Assembly: GCA_903930435.1 (NCBI GenBank) | Contig: CAIYYN010000029.1 | Location: 62,001 to 126,000, forward strand | Reading direction: 5' to 3' | Length of the DNA stretch: 64,000 bases | Origin: an uncultured Hyphomicrobiales bacterium | GTDB taxonomy: Bacteria > Pseudomonadota > Alphaproteobacteria > Rhizobiales > Ancalomicrobiaceae | In this document: positions 57,337 to 64,000 of the stretch, piece by piece | Numbering within the stretch: position 1 is the stretch's first letter | Layout of the letters: the number at the start of each line of letters is the position of its first letter | Notes under the pieces: generated by a model | Databases searched by the model: none | What the model was told of the DNA's origin: nothing | Seen by the model: only the letters and a program-made list of their open reading frames with translations | Made by a program: the position numbers and the translations under genes

Positions 57337-58335
57337 TCAGTCGTTCAGCAGAACGCTCGCTGTCTTTTCGTCGGTGATGAAGACGGTTGGCTTCAAGAGC
57401 GGAAATGCACCCCTGAGGGCCGCAATCTTGTCCGTGCCGCCAGAGGTCAGAATTCGAACCGGCGTCTTCGTCAAATCTTCAAGCGACGCGCTCATGACAC
57501 GGGTGTTGAGCGGGTGATCGACGATCTTTCCGTCTTCTGAATAGAAGTTATAGAGGCAATCACCGACAGCTCCGGCCGCCATCAGCGATTTGCGGTCGTC
57601 TTCTGAAAAATAATTGAAGAGATGCGTTGTCGCCGTTGGATACATCCCGCCGACACTCAGCAGAACAGCGTCGAGCGATTTGGCCATGTTGAAAACCTGG
57701 CCCAGTCCACAGCGTTCGATCAGCGTGGCTTTTGTTTCCGGACTATCGACGAGTGCGGGCGCTGCAATCAGGTAACAATCGGCGCGAAACAGTCGTGAGA
57801 ACTGCCATGCAAATTCCGCCGGATTATATTGATGCACTGCCGAGATGCCGCCGAGCAGCGAAACGACTGCCATATCCGGTACCGGAGCGTCGTCCATGAA
57901 ATTGAGCGCGCTGAGCAGCGTGCGGCCCCAGCCCACTCCGAGCCGCAATTGCGGGCGGATCATCTCCGAGACAAATTGCCCGGTGGCAGCACCGATCACC
58001 GGGGTCGGGTCGGCGGTCGGCGAGGAGAGCGGTGCAACAATCGCCTGCGAGAGGCCAAACTTGGCTTCGAGCGCCCGTTCCAGTCTCGGCAATTCATCGA
58101 GATCGCGGCGCAGCGTGATTTTCACTTCATTCAGCGCACGGGCGTCCGCCAGCATTCGAACGACGGTGACGCGGCCAAGACCAAGTGCCTCGCCGATCGC
58201 GTTTTGCGTCATATCCTCGACGTAATACATCCAGGCGGCCCGATTGCGCAGGCGTGCCGATCTGCGACCGCCCTGCTCGCTTGCTGGCTCGATGTCTTTT
58301 GCTGTGTCTTTCGAAGAGGTTATTCGTTTGGCCAC
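57337..58335 (-). CDS. SorC/DeoR-type sugar-binding transcriptional regulator
   Basis: 332 residues. A helix-turn-helix near the N-terminus (RAAWMYYVEDMTQNAIGEALG, GRVTVVRMLADARA) is followed by a SorC effector domain (LRLGVGWGRTLLSAL, AVVSLLGGI, GAVGDCLYNFY, ILTSGGTDKIAALRGAF) that binds phosphorylated sugars. It carries a longer than usual basic N-terminal extension. It may control the dehydrogenase/aldolase genes to its left, which is inference from position only. Confidence 0.92.
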   Translation of the reverse strand: MAKRITSSKDTAKDIEPASEQGGRRSARLRNRAAWMYYVEDMTQNAIGEALGLGRVTVVRMLADARALNEVKITLRRDLDELPRLERALEAKFGLSQAIVAPLSSPTADPTPVIGAATGQFVSEMIRPQLRLGVGWGRTLLSALNFMDDAPVPDMAVVSLLGGISAVHQYNPAEFAWQFSRLFRADCYLIAAPALVDSPETKATLIERCGLGQVFNMAKSLDAVLLSVGGMYPTATTHLFNYFSEDDRKSLMAAGAVGDCLYNFYSEDGKIVDHPLNTRVMSASLEDLTKTPVRILTSGGTDKIAALRGAFPLLKPTVFITDEKTASVLLND

Positions 58336-58535
58336 GCGCTTGCTCTGGAAAAGTGAACTGCGATCTCAACTGTGACAAGAGGACGTCGGGAATGTCAATT
58401 ATCGTCTGGCAGATCCCGCCTAGTGATATAGTCTCGTGATGTCGCGAAACTGCGCGATTTTCAGTGATTTGATTGAGTTTTGGCTGGATATGCGCTAGTC
58501 TGTCCGAGCGATGGTCTAACGGGAGGATCATATCG

Positions 58536-59198
58536 ATGAACGATTACGATCAACCCACTCTGTTTGGCTCCGATTTCACCGTGCCCTTGTCGCGGAAGCT
58601 GATTTACAGGCCTGAAGTCGACAAGTCACCGGATCTGATGCATCGCGTGAGGGGCCTGAGCTTTTTCAAGCGACATCTCGCGCACGGCATCGCGTCCATC
58701 GGCCGACGCGAGGGCTTGGCTGCACGCTTCGAAGATGCGTCGGCGGCGCCTGTGTTCTTGAACTGGATCGACGCCGTTTTTGCGCAGAAGGCCTATGCCT
58801 ATGTCGATCGTCGGGATTACATCATTTTTGGTGCAGGCATCCTGTTGAAGACGCTGCTGGAAGAGCAGCCGATCCGGCTGCTGGGTGCGACTTCGGCAAA
58901 CGATAGCGCAAACCCGATTGCCATGATCTGGCCGCAGGGATTTCTGGCCACATCCTATTGCCTGAGCCTTCTCGACGCTGTGCTGGATCAGGAAGGCTTC
59001 GAGACGTTTTCGCTGGCTAGCGCTGCGGGGGATACTGGCGTCTGGAAGTCATTCCGCGAAAATGTGACTGAGGATCCAAGGCTCGCCATCCCCTATCTCG
59101 ATCTCTTCATCGGCAATGAGCCAAACTGGCAGACACCGACCTGGGCACGGTCGCGGCCTGCGCAGTTGCAGAATGGCAAGGTCCGTCTGCTCATGTGA
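58536..59198 (+). CDS. Protein of unknown function
   Basis: 220 residues; no family recognised. ATG 58536 has an excellent GGGAGG site 9 bases upstream, so translation is credible. It contains FFKRHLAHGIASIGRREGLAAR, a DRRDYIIFGAGILLKTLLEE segment and a hydrophobic MIWPQGFLATSYCLSLLDAVL; the composition looks like a soluble alpha/beta protein with one hydrophobic core. It is divergent from the SorC regulator and ends 9 bp from the convergent MarR gene. Confidence 0.75.
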   Translation: MNDYDQPTLFGSDFTVPLSRKLIYRPEVDKSPDLMHRVRGLSFFKRHLAHGIASIGRREGLAARFEDASAAPVFLNWIDAVFAQKAYAYVDRRDYIIFGAGILLKTLLEEQPIRLLGATSANDSANPIAMIWPQGFLATSYCLSLLDAVLDQEGFETFSLASAAGDTGVWKSFRENVTEDPRLAIPYLDLFIGNEPNWQTPTWARSRPAQLQNGKVRLLM

Positions 59199-59207
59199 GG
59201 ACGCACC

Positions 59208-59669
59208 TCACTTGATGCCAAATGACGCCTCAAGCGCTGCCAGCCCTGTTTCGAGCTGCTGATAGGCTGGCTCTCCGCACATCTGGCGCAAGTCGGCTGC
59301 GTAATCATGGGCATAGCGCGCGAGATCGCGGTAGACCCGTTTCCCCTCGCGTGTCAGCGACAGATGCTCGATCCGACGGTCCGAGCCATCGGTTTCGCGC
59401 AAAACCCATTTTCGCTCGGACAAGCTGGCGACAGCCCGGCTGACCTTTGTCTTGTGCATCGAGGAATGCTGGCAGATCGCGGTTGCCGTCATGTGTTCGA
59501 ACTGACCCAGCGCGGCCAGTGCTCGCCACTCCGGTCGCGTCAACCCGTAACGTTGGCGATAGAGCGCGGCAAAGCGCTGGCTGACCAACTCGCTGATGCG
59601 GTTCAGACGATAGGGAAGAAAGGCCTCAAGCGCGAGATCGATTGCATGATCCGCCTTCCCCTTCACCAT
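59208..59669 (-). CDS. MarR-family regulator, likely of the homogentisate operon
   Basis: 153 residues. A winged-helix MarR protein: LTRPEWRALAALGQFEHMTATAICQHSSMHKTKVSRAVASLSERKW, with wing residues DGSDRRIEHLSLTREG. It is divergent from hmgA with a 113-bp shared promoter region, the usual arrangement for a repressor (HmgR type) that senses homogentisate or an intermediate. The regulated pathway is inferred from position. Confidence 0.9.
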   Translation of the reverse strand: MVKGKADHAIDLALEAFLPYRLNRISELVSQRFAALYRQRYGLTRPEWRALAALGQFEHMTATAICQHSSMHKTKVSRAVASLSERKWVLRETDGSDRRIEHLSLTREGKRVYRDLARYAHDYAADLRQMCGEPAYQQLETGLAALEASFGIK

Positions 59670-59707
59670 AGTTCGCCCCTCTCCCGCTCCTACGTAATTG
59701 CCCGTTG

Positions 59708-59727
59708 ATAGTTACAAAAAGGACTAT
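59708..59727. promoter_or_regulatory. Candidate MarR operator between regulator and hmgA
   Basis: Short inverted arms ATAGT and ACTAT flank 10 bases in the 113-bp divergent region. MarR sites are usually 16-20 bp imperfect palindromes, so the size fits, but the arms are short and the assignment is weak. Confidence 0.25.
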
Positions 59728-59782
59728 TACCACGAAGGTCAGAACACAGTCTTGCGCAAAATGCGCGATGGGAGGATCTGAT

Positions 59783-61090
59783 ATGGCGCTCAGCTATCAG
59801 CCGGGGTTTGGCAATGATTTTGAGACAGAGGCCCTCCCCGGCGCCCTGCCCCAGGGTCAAAATTCCCCACAGCGACTTGCCTACGGTCTCTATGCCGAAC
59901 AGCTCTCCGGCTCGCCATTTACCGCCCCGCGCGGCAGCAACGAACGCTCGTGGCTGTACCGGATGCGGCCATCGGTCAGCCATATCCGACGCTTTAGCCG
60001 CATTGATTTCCCGTTCTGGAAGACCGCGCCGCATACGCCTGAGCACTCACTCGCACTCGGCCCCTTGCGCTGGGGGCCGATCCCGTTCCCGGATGGCAAG
60101 GTGACGTTCCTCGATGGCCTCAGGACCATCACGACAGCTGGCGACGTCTACACGCAGGTCGGCATGGCGACGCATATCTATTTCGTCAATGCGGGCATGG
60201 AGGATACCTATTTCTCCAATTCGGACGGTGAGTTGATGTTTGTGCCCGAAATGGGCGGGCTGGATCTTTTCACGGAACTTGGTCGCATCGAGGTCACCCC
60301 GGGTGAAATTGCCGTTATTCCGCGCGGCATGAAATTCAAGGTTGAACCGCTCGCAGGTCCCTCACGTGGTTACGTCTGCGAAAATTATGGCGCGAAATTC
60401 ACCCTGCCCGAGCGCGGACCAATTGGGGCCAATTGCCTCGCCAATTCACGCGATTTCAAGACGCCTGTTGCGGCTTTTGAGGACAAGGAGACGCCCTGCA
60501 CCGTCATCCTTAAATGGTGTGGCCAGTTCCACGAGACCCATATCGGGCATTCGCCGCTTGATGTCATTGCCTGGCACGGCAATTATGCGCCGTACAAATA
60601 TGACCTGAGGACCTTCTCGCCGGTCGGTGCCATCCTCTTCGATCACCCGGATCCCTCGATCTTCACGGTGCTGACGGCGCCGTCCGGTGAGGCTGGCACG
60701 GCTAATATCGACTTCGTGATCTTCCCCGAGCGCTGGATGGTGGCGGAACATTCCTTCCGTCCGCCGTGGTATCACCTCAACATCATGTCCGAGTTCATGG
60801 GGCTGATCTATGGCCAGTATGATGCCAAGGAACATGGCTTTGTGCCGGGCGGGTTCTCGCTGCACAACATGATGCTGCCGCACGGGCCAGATCTGGACGC
60901 CTATACCAAGGCCAGCACGATGGAGCTGAAGCCGGTCAAGCTTCAGAATACGATGGCCTTCATGTTCGAAACCCGCTTCCCGCAGCAACTGACCGAATTC
61001 GCCGCCAGTCTGCCGTCGTTGCAGGACGACTATGCGGATTGCTGGAAGGGCCTCGAACGCAAGTTCGACGGCACGCCTGATGTCCGATAG
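59783..61090 (+). CDS. hmgA: Homogentisate 1,2-dioxygenase
   Basis: 435 residues. It opens the aromatic ring of homogentisate to maleylacetoacetate in tyrosine and phenylalanine breakdown, using Fe(II) and O2. Motifs: [19 protein letters not shown] at the start, [17 protein letters not shown], and the iron site region [25 protein letters not shown] and [21 protein letters not shown] 59783 has a GGGAGG site; the 26-residue upstream extension is rejected. It heads the plus-strand catabolic operon. Confidence 0.97.
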   Translation: MALSYQPGFGNDFETEALPGALPQGQNSPQRLAYGLYAEQLSGSPFTAPRGSNERSWLYRMRPSVSHIRRFSRIDFPFWKTAPHTPEHSLALGPLRWGPIPFPDGKVTFLDGLRTITTAGDVYTQVGMATHIYFVNAGMEDTYFSNSDGELMFVPEMGGLDLFTELGRIEVTPGEIAVIPRGMKFKVEPLAGPSRGYVCENYGAKFTLPERGPIGANCLANSRDFKTPVAAFEDKETPCTVILKWCGQFHETHIGHSPLDVIAWHGNYAPYKYDLRTFSPVGAILFDHPDPSIFTVLTAPSGEAGTANIDFVIFPERWMVAEHSFRPPWYHLNIMSEFMGLIYGQYDAKEHGFVPGGFSLHNMMLPHGPDLDAYTKASTMELKPVKLQNTMAFMFETRFPQQLTEFAASLPSLQDDYADCWKGLERKFDGTPDVR

Positions 61091-61165
61091 GCTGGATTGA
61101 ACCAATGTCCGGTCGTCTCACGCGAGGCGGCCCATGAGATAATGACAGAATTCGAGGAAGTCGCC

Positions 61166-62119
61166 ATGTCCGGTAAAGCCTTTGCATCGCAATCTGATCT
61201 GACCGAAAAGACAATCTCCTTCACGGAAATTGGACGTGACATCTGGGCGTTTACCGCTGAAGGCGACCCCAACACCGGCGTCATCATCGGCGATGATAGC
61301 GTCATGATCGTCGATGCGCAGGCCACGCCCCGGCTCGCCAACAAGGTCATCGAGTGCATCCGTGGCGTCACGGACAAACCGATCAAATACGTCGTGCTCT
61401 CGCATTATCACGCCGTCCGTGTGCTCGGTGCCTCGGCATACAATGCCAGCGAAATCATCATGTCCGAGAAGGCCCGCGCGATGGTCGTCGAGCGTGGACA
61501 GGAGGACTGGGATTCCGAATTCCAGCGGTTCCCTCGCCTGTTCCAGGGGCATGAATCCATTCCGGGTCTGACCTGGCCGAGCCTGACGGTGAACGGCAAG
61601 GCGAGCTTCTATCTTGGCAACCGGCGTGTCGATCTGATGCAGCTAGGAAGGGCGCATACCGCAGGCGATCTTGTCGCCTATGTGCCGGATGCCAATGTCA
61701 TGATGACCGGCGATATCGTGGAATATCACTCGGCCTGCTATTGCGGCGATGGCCATTTCAATGACTGGCCGAAGACAATTGAAGCGATTCGGGCATTCGA
61801 TGTCGACGCGATTGCGCCGGGCCGTGGCGCTGCGCTCGTTGGCAGCAAGCGCGTCAATGAAGCGCTTGATCTGACGACGGATTTCGTCGTGTCCACCTAC
61901 AAGCCGATTGCCCGAGTGGCGCTTGGCGGAGGCTCCTTGCGCGAGGCATGGGACGCTTGTCGTCAGGTCTGCGATCCGAAATTCGGCTCCTACGCGATTT
62001 ATGAGCATTGCCTGCCGTTCAACGTTGCCCGCGCCTATGATGAAGCGCTCGGCATCGATACGCCGCGTATCTGGACCGCCGAACGGGACCTGAAGATGTG
62101 GAAGGATCTGCAAAACTGA
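61166..62119 (+). CDS. MBL-fold protein with altered metal motif, homogentisate cluster
   Basis: 317 residues. A metallo-beta-lactamase fold in the middle of the homogentisate operon. The usual HxHxDH motif reads H80-Y-H82-A-V84-R85 (SHYHAVRVLGAS), so the Asp and second-site His are replaced by Val and Arg. The later GRAHTAGD histidine and MTGDIVEY aspartate remain. One metal site may persist, while the second appears lost. ATG 61166 has GAGGAAG upstream; ATG 61142 is also in frame. The role in aromatic catabolism is unproven but the position between hmgA and the flavoprotein suggests one. Confidence 0.85.
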   Translation: MSGKAFASQSDLTEKTISFTEIGRDIWAFTAEGDPNTGVIIGDDSVMIVDAQATPRLANKVIECIRGVTDKPIKYVVLSHYHAVRVLGASAYNASEIIMSEKARAMVVERGQEDWDSEFQRFPRLFQGHESIPGLTWPSLTVNGKASFYLGNRRVDLMQLGRAHTAGDLVAYVPDANVMMTGDIVEYHSACYCGDGHFNDWPKTIEAIRAFDVDAIAPGRGAALVGSKRVNEALDLTTDFVVSTYKPIARVALGGGSLREAWDACRQVCDPKFGSYAIYEHCLPFNVARAYDEALGIDTPRIWTAERDLKMWKDLQN

Positions 62120-62168
62120 TGCTGACTGGCATCTGCCCGTAACCGACATTGGCAGCTTCCGAGGGATC

Positions 62169-63785
62169 ATGTCGAAGGTCTTCGAAATTCCCCTTTATCC
62201 CTATGCCCGTCATGCCGATCAGGACGCGCAGGCACCTGTCCGGCACCCGATCGTGATCGTCGGGGCGGGTCCGGTCGGGCTTGCGCTCGCCATCGATCTG
62301 GTGCTGCGCGGGCAGCCGGTTGTCGTGCTCGATGAAAACGACAAGGTTTCCAGAGGATCGCGAGCCATTTGTTTCTCCAAGCGCACGCTGGAGATCTTCG
62401 ACCGGCTAGGCCTTGGCGATGGCCTCGTGGACAAGGGTGTCGAATGGAATCTCGGCAAGGTCTATTTTGACGAACGACAGGTCTTCGCCTTCAATCTTCA
62501 GCCGGAGGCAGGGCACAAGCGTCCCGCCTTCATCAATCTCCAGCAATATTACCTCGAGCAGCATCTCGTCGATCGCTGCCGTGTCCTTGAGTCCGAGGGC
62601 AAGCCGATCAGCCTGCGCGGTAGCAACCGTGTCACGACCGTGCGATCCGATCCCGACGGAGTTGAGCTGGAGATCAACACGCCTGAGGGGCCGTATCACT
62701 TGCAGGCGGACTATCTGATCGCCTGCGATGGCGCTGCTTCCCCGATCCGGGGAATGCTCGGTCTCGATTTCCTCGGCCGCGTGTTTGAGGATAATTTTCT
62801 CATCGCCGACGTCGTCATGCCGGATGGCAAGTTCCCGACCGAACGTCGCTTCTGGTTTGACCCGCCGTTCAATCGTGGCCAGTCCGCACTCTTGCACAAG
62901 CAGCCCGATAACGTCTGGCGGATCGATCTCCAACTCGGCTGGAATATCGACAAGGCGGAAGAATCAAAGCCCGAAAACGTCATTCCGAGGGTCCGTGCCT
63001 TCCTTGGCAAAGACACAGAATTCGAGCTTGAGTGGGTGTCGATCTATACGTTCCAGTGCCGCCACATGGAGCGCTTCACCCATGATCGGGTGATTTTTGC
63101 GGGTGACAGCGCGCATCAGGTGTCGCCCTTTGGTGCACGCGGCGCAAACTCCGGCATTCAGGATGCTGAAAATCTGGCATGGAAGCTTGATCTGGTCCTG
63201 AGAGGCGATGCGCCAACATCGCTGCTTGCAAGCTATGATGCCGAGCGGATTGCCGCCGCTGACGAGAACATTCGCCATTCCACGCGTGCAACGGACTTCA
63301 TCACGCCGAAATCGGAGATCAGTCGCCTGTTCCGGGATGCCGTGCTCGATCTCTCGGAGAAATGGCCAGCGACCCGACCGCTGGTGAACTCCGGCAGACT
63401 GTCGACACCGGCCACCTATGACGCCTCCCCGCTGAATGGTCCCAATAACGCAGGCATGCCACCCAGAACCCGGCCGGGGTCCGTCGCCGCAGATGTCGCG
63501 CTAAGCGACGGCTGGCTGATGGACCGTTTGACCGGCGGCTTTCAATTGTTGACCATCAATGTGCCCGCACCTGACGTGGTTACCGTCGGCAATATCAGTG
63601 TCCACCGTCTGGCGCTCGACCGCTCGGATGATCTGAATGGATTACTGTCAGCACGCTATCTTGGATCGGTCGGGTCTGGCGTCTATCTGATCCGTCCCGA
63701 TCAGCACATCGCCGCCCGCTGGACCGACTATGATGAGGCAAGCGTGATCAAGGCGGTAAAGGGTGCGTTGGGGATGCCAAAATGA
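62169..63785 (+). CDS. FAD-dependent aromatic monooxygenase (MhpA/PheA-like)
   Basis: 538 residues. A flavoprotein hydroxylase: the dinucleotide motif VIVGAGPVGLALAIDL near residue 30, DG-type motif ACDGAASPIR, and the second FAD motif VIFAGDSAHQVSPFGARGAN. The C-terminal 130 residues resemble the thioredoxin-like domain of phenol-type hydroxylases, with GSVAADVAL. It probably hydroxylates an aromatic acid feeding into the homogentisate route; the exact substrate is unknown. It overlaps the next small gene by 4 bp. Confidence 0.9.
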   Translation: MSKVFEIPLYPYARHADQDAQAPVRHPIVIVGAGPVGLALAIDLVLRGQPVVVLDENDKVSRGSRAICFSKRTLEIFDRLGLGDGLVDKGVEWNLGKVYFDERQVFAFNLQPEAGHKRPAFINLQQYYLEQHLVDRCRVLESEGKPISLRGSNRVTTVRSDPDGVELEINTPEGPYHLQADYLIACDGAASPIRGMLGLDFLGRVFEDNFLIADVVMPDGKFPTERRFWFDPPFNRGQSALLHKQPDNVWRIDLQLGWNIDKAEESKPENVIPRVRAFLGKDTEFELEWVSIYTFQCRHMERFTHDRVIFAGDSAHQVSPFGARGANSGIQDAENLAWKLDLVLRGDAPTSLLASYDAERIAAADENIRHSTRATDFITPKSEISRLFRDAVLDLSEKWPATRPLVNSGRLSTPATYDASPLNGPNNAGMPPRTRPGSVAADVALSDGWLMDRLTGGFQLLTINVPAPDVVTVGNISVHRLALDRSDDLNGLLSARYLGSVGSGVYLIRPDQHIAARWTDYDEASVIKAVKGALGMPK

Positions 63786-63967
63786 AACTGAACACCTTGC
63801 CCAATATTGCCGAGGCCGACGATTTCTACGCCGATCTGATCGCCGCGCACGAAGGGCTCACGAAGGCAGAAAGCGATGCGTTCAACGCCCGGCTGATCCT
63901 GTTGCTCGCCAATCACATCGGCGACCGCACGGTTCTCAGCGAAGCACTCAGCGCTGCGGCAAAGTGA
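63782..63967 (+). CDS. DUF2783 small protein
   Basis: 61 residues, starting in the ATGA overlap with the flavoprotein gene. The ADDFYADLIAAHEGLTKAES and NARLILLLANHIGD segments match DUF2783, a family found next to such flavoprotein hydroxylases. The tight overlap suggests a subunit or accessory of that enzyme; no function is established. Nothing is recognised in the last 33 bases of the window. Confidence 0.88.
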   Translation: MKLNTLPNIAEADDFYADLIAAHEGLTKAESDAFNARLILLLANHIGDRTVLSEALSAAAK

Positions 63968-64000
63968 GGCTGCGCTTTCGCAAGCGCCCGATTTCATCGA

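Overview
The window looks like a chromosomal segment of an alphaproteobacterium, most likely order Hyphomicrobiales (Rhizobiales). The grounds are the core gene order ppiD-tpiA-secG-pyrG-kdsA-eno, an aerobic (CobG-type) cobalamin cluster with cobW and a DUF1636 gene behind a B12 riboswitch, and the homogentisate module hmgA/MBL/flavoprotein/DUF2783. The core genes are GC-rich. Several accessory genes and spacers (about 1-300, 5124-5890, 12420-13200, 26700-27300, 33640-34010) are clearly AT-richer. No tRNA, rRNA, CRISPR array, transposase or integrase was recognised.

Layout, left to right. 0.3-5.6 kb: a membrane acyltransferase, trpE and the periplasmic foldase gene ppiD, then a blue-light BLUF sensor. 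5.9-15.5 kb: the housekeeping string tpiA, secG, pyrG, a VOC protein, kdsA, argC, a two-receiver regulator, queF and eno, with several good intrinsic terminators. 15.7-24.9 kb: a LacI regulator with a nearby inverted repeat, modABC behind a ModE-like box, psuK-psuG for pseudouridine breakdown, a BlaR1/BlaI-type sensor-repressor pair with a perfect 25-bp palindrome, a leftover piece of a second psuG, and a PilZ protein. 24.9-27.2 kb: an aldo/keto reductase, a ParDE toxin-antitoxin pair with an abnormal toxin end, and a HEPN-like orphan. 27.3-33.2 kb: a TPR/ATP-grasp protein, an MBL hydrolase, tatD, a DUF502 protein and glmS. 34-36.5 kb: a GntR regulator, two copper-handling genes and an Rrf2 regulator.

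36.5-52.7 kb is a nearly complete aerobic cobalamin cluster. A cobalamin riboswitch at about 50.3-50.5 kb on the minus strand precedes DUF1636-cobW-cobN-cobGH-cobI-cobJ. cobL-cobE-cobM-cobA-cobB follow on the same strand after an interruption by cobK on the plus strand. cobO and cobQ run the other way. CobG and CobH are encoded as one 639-residue fusion. cobF, cobST and the late lower-ligand genes are not in the window.

52.7-64 kb holds a DUF2161 nuclease-like protein, a zinc alcohol dehydrogenase, a methyltransferase, a DHDPS-family lyase, a SorC regulator and two unrecognised proteins. It ends with a MarR-controlled homogentisate (tyrosine catabolism) cluster.

The most unusual observation is a scar at the psuG locus. 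The last 84 bp of psuG recur 2.6 kb downstream with seven differences, all at silent third positions, and the BlaR1/BlaI pair lies between the copies. This looks like recombination with a diverged relative that delivered the regulatory pair. The other notable items are the CobG-CobH fusion, a BlaR1-like sensor whose outer region consists of DUF3471-like repeats instead of a penicillin-binding domain, an MBL enzyme lacking its Asp-His pair, and a stand-alone two-receiver protein.
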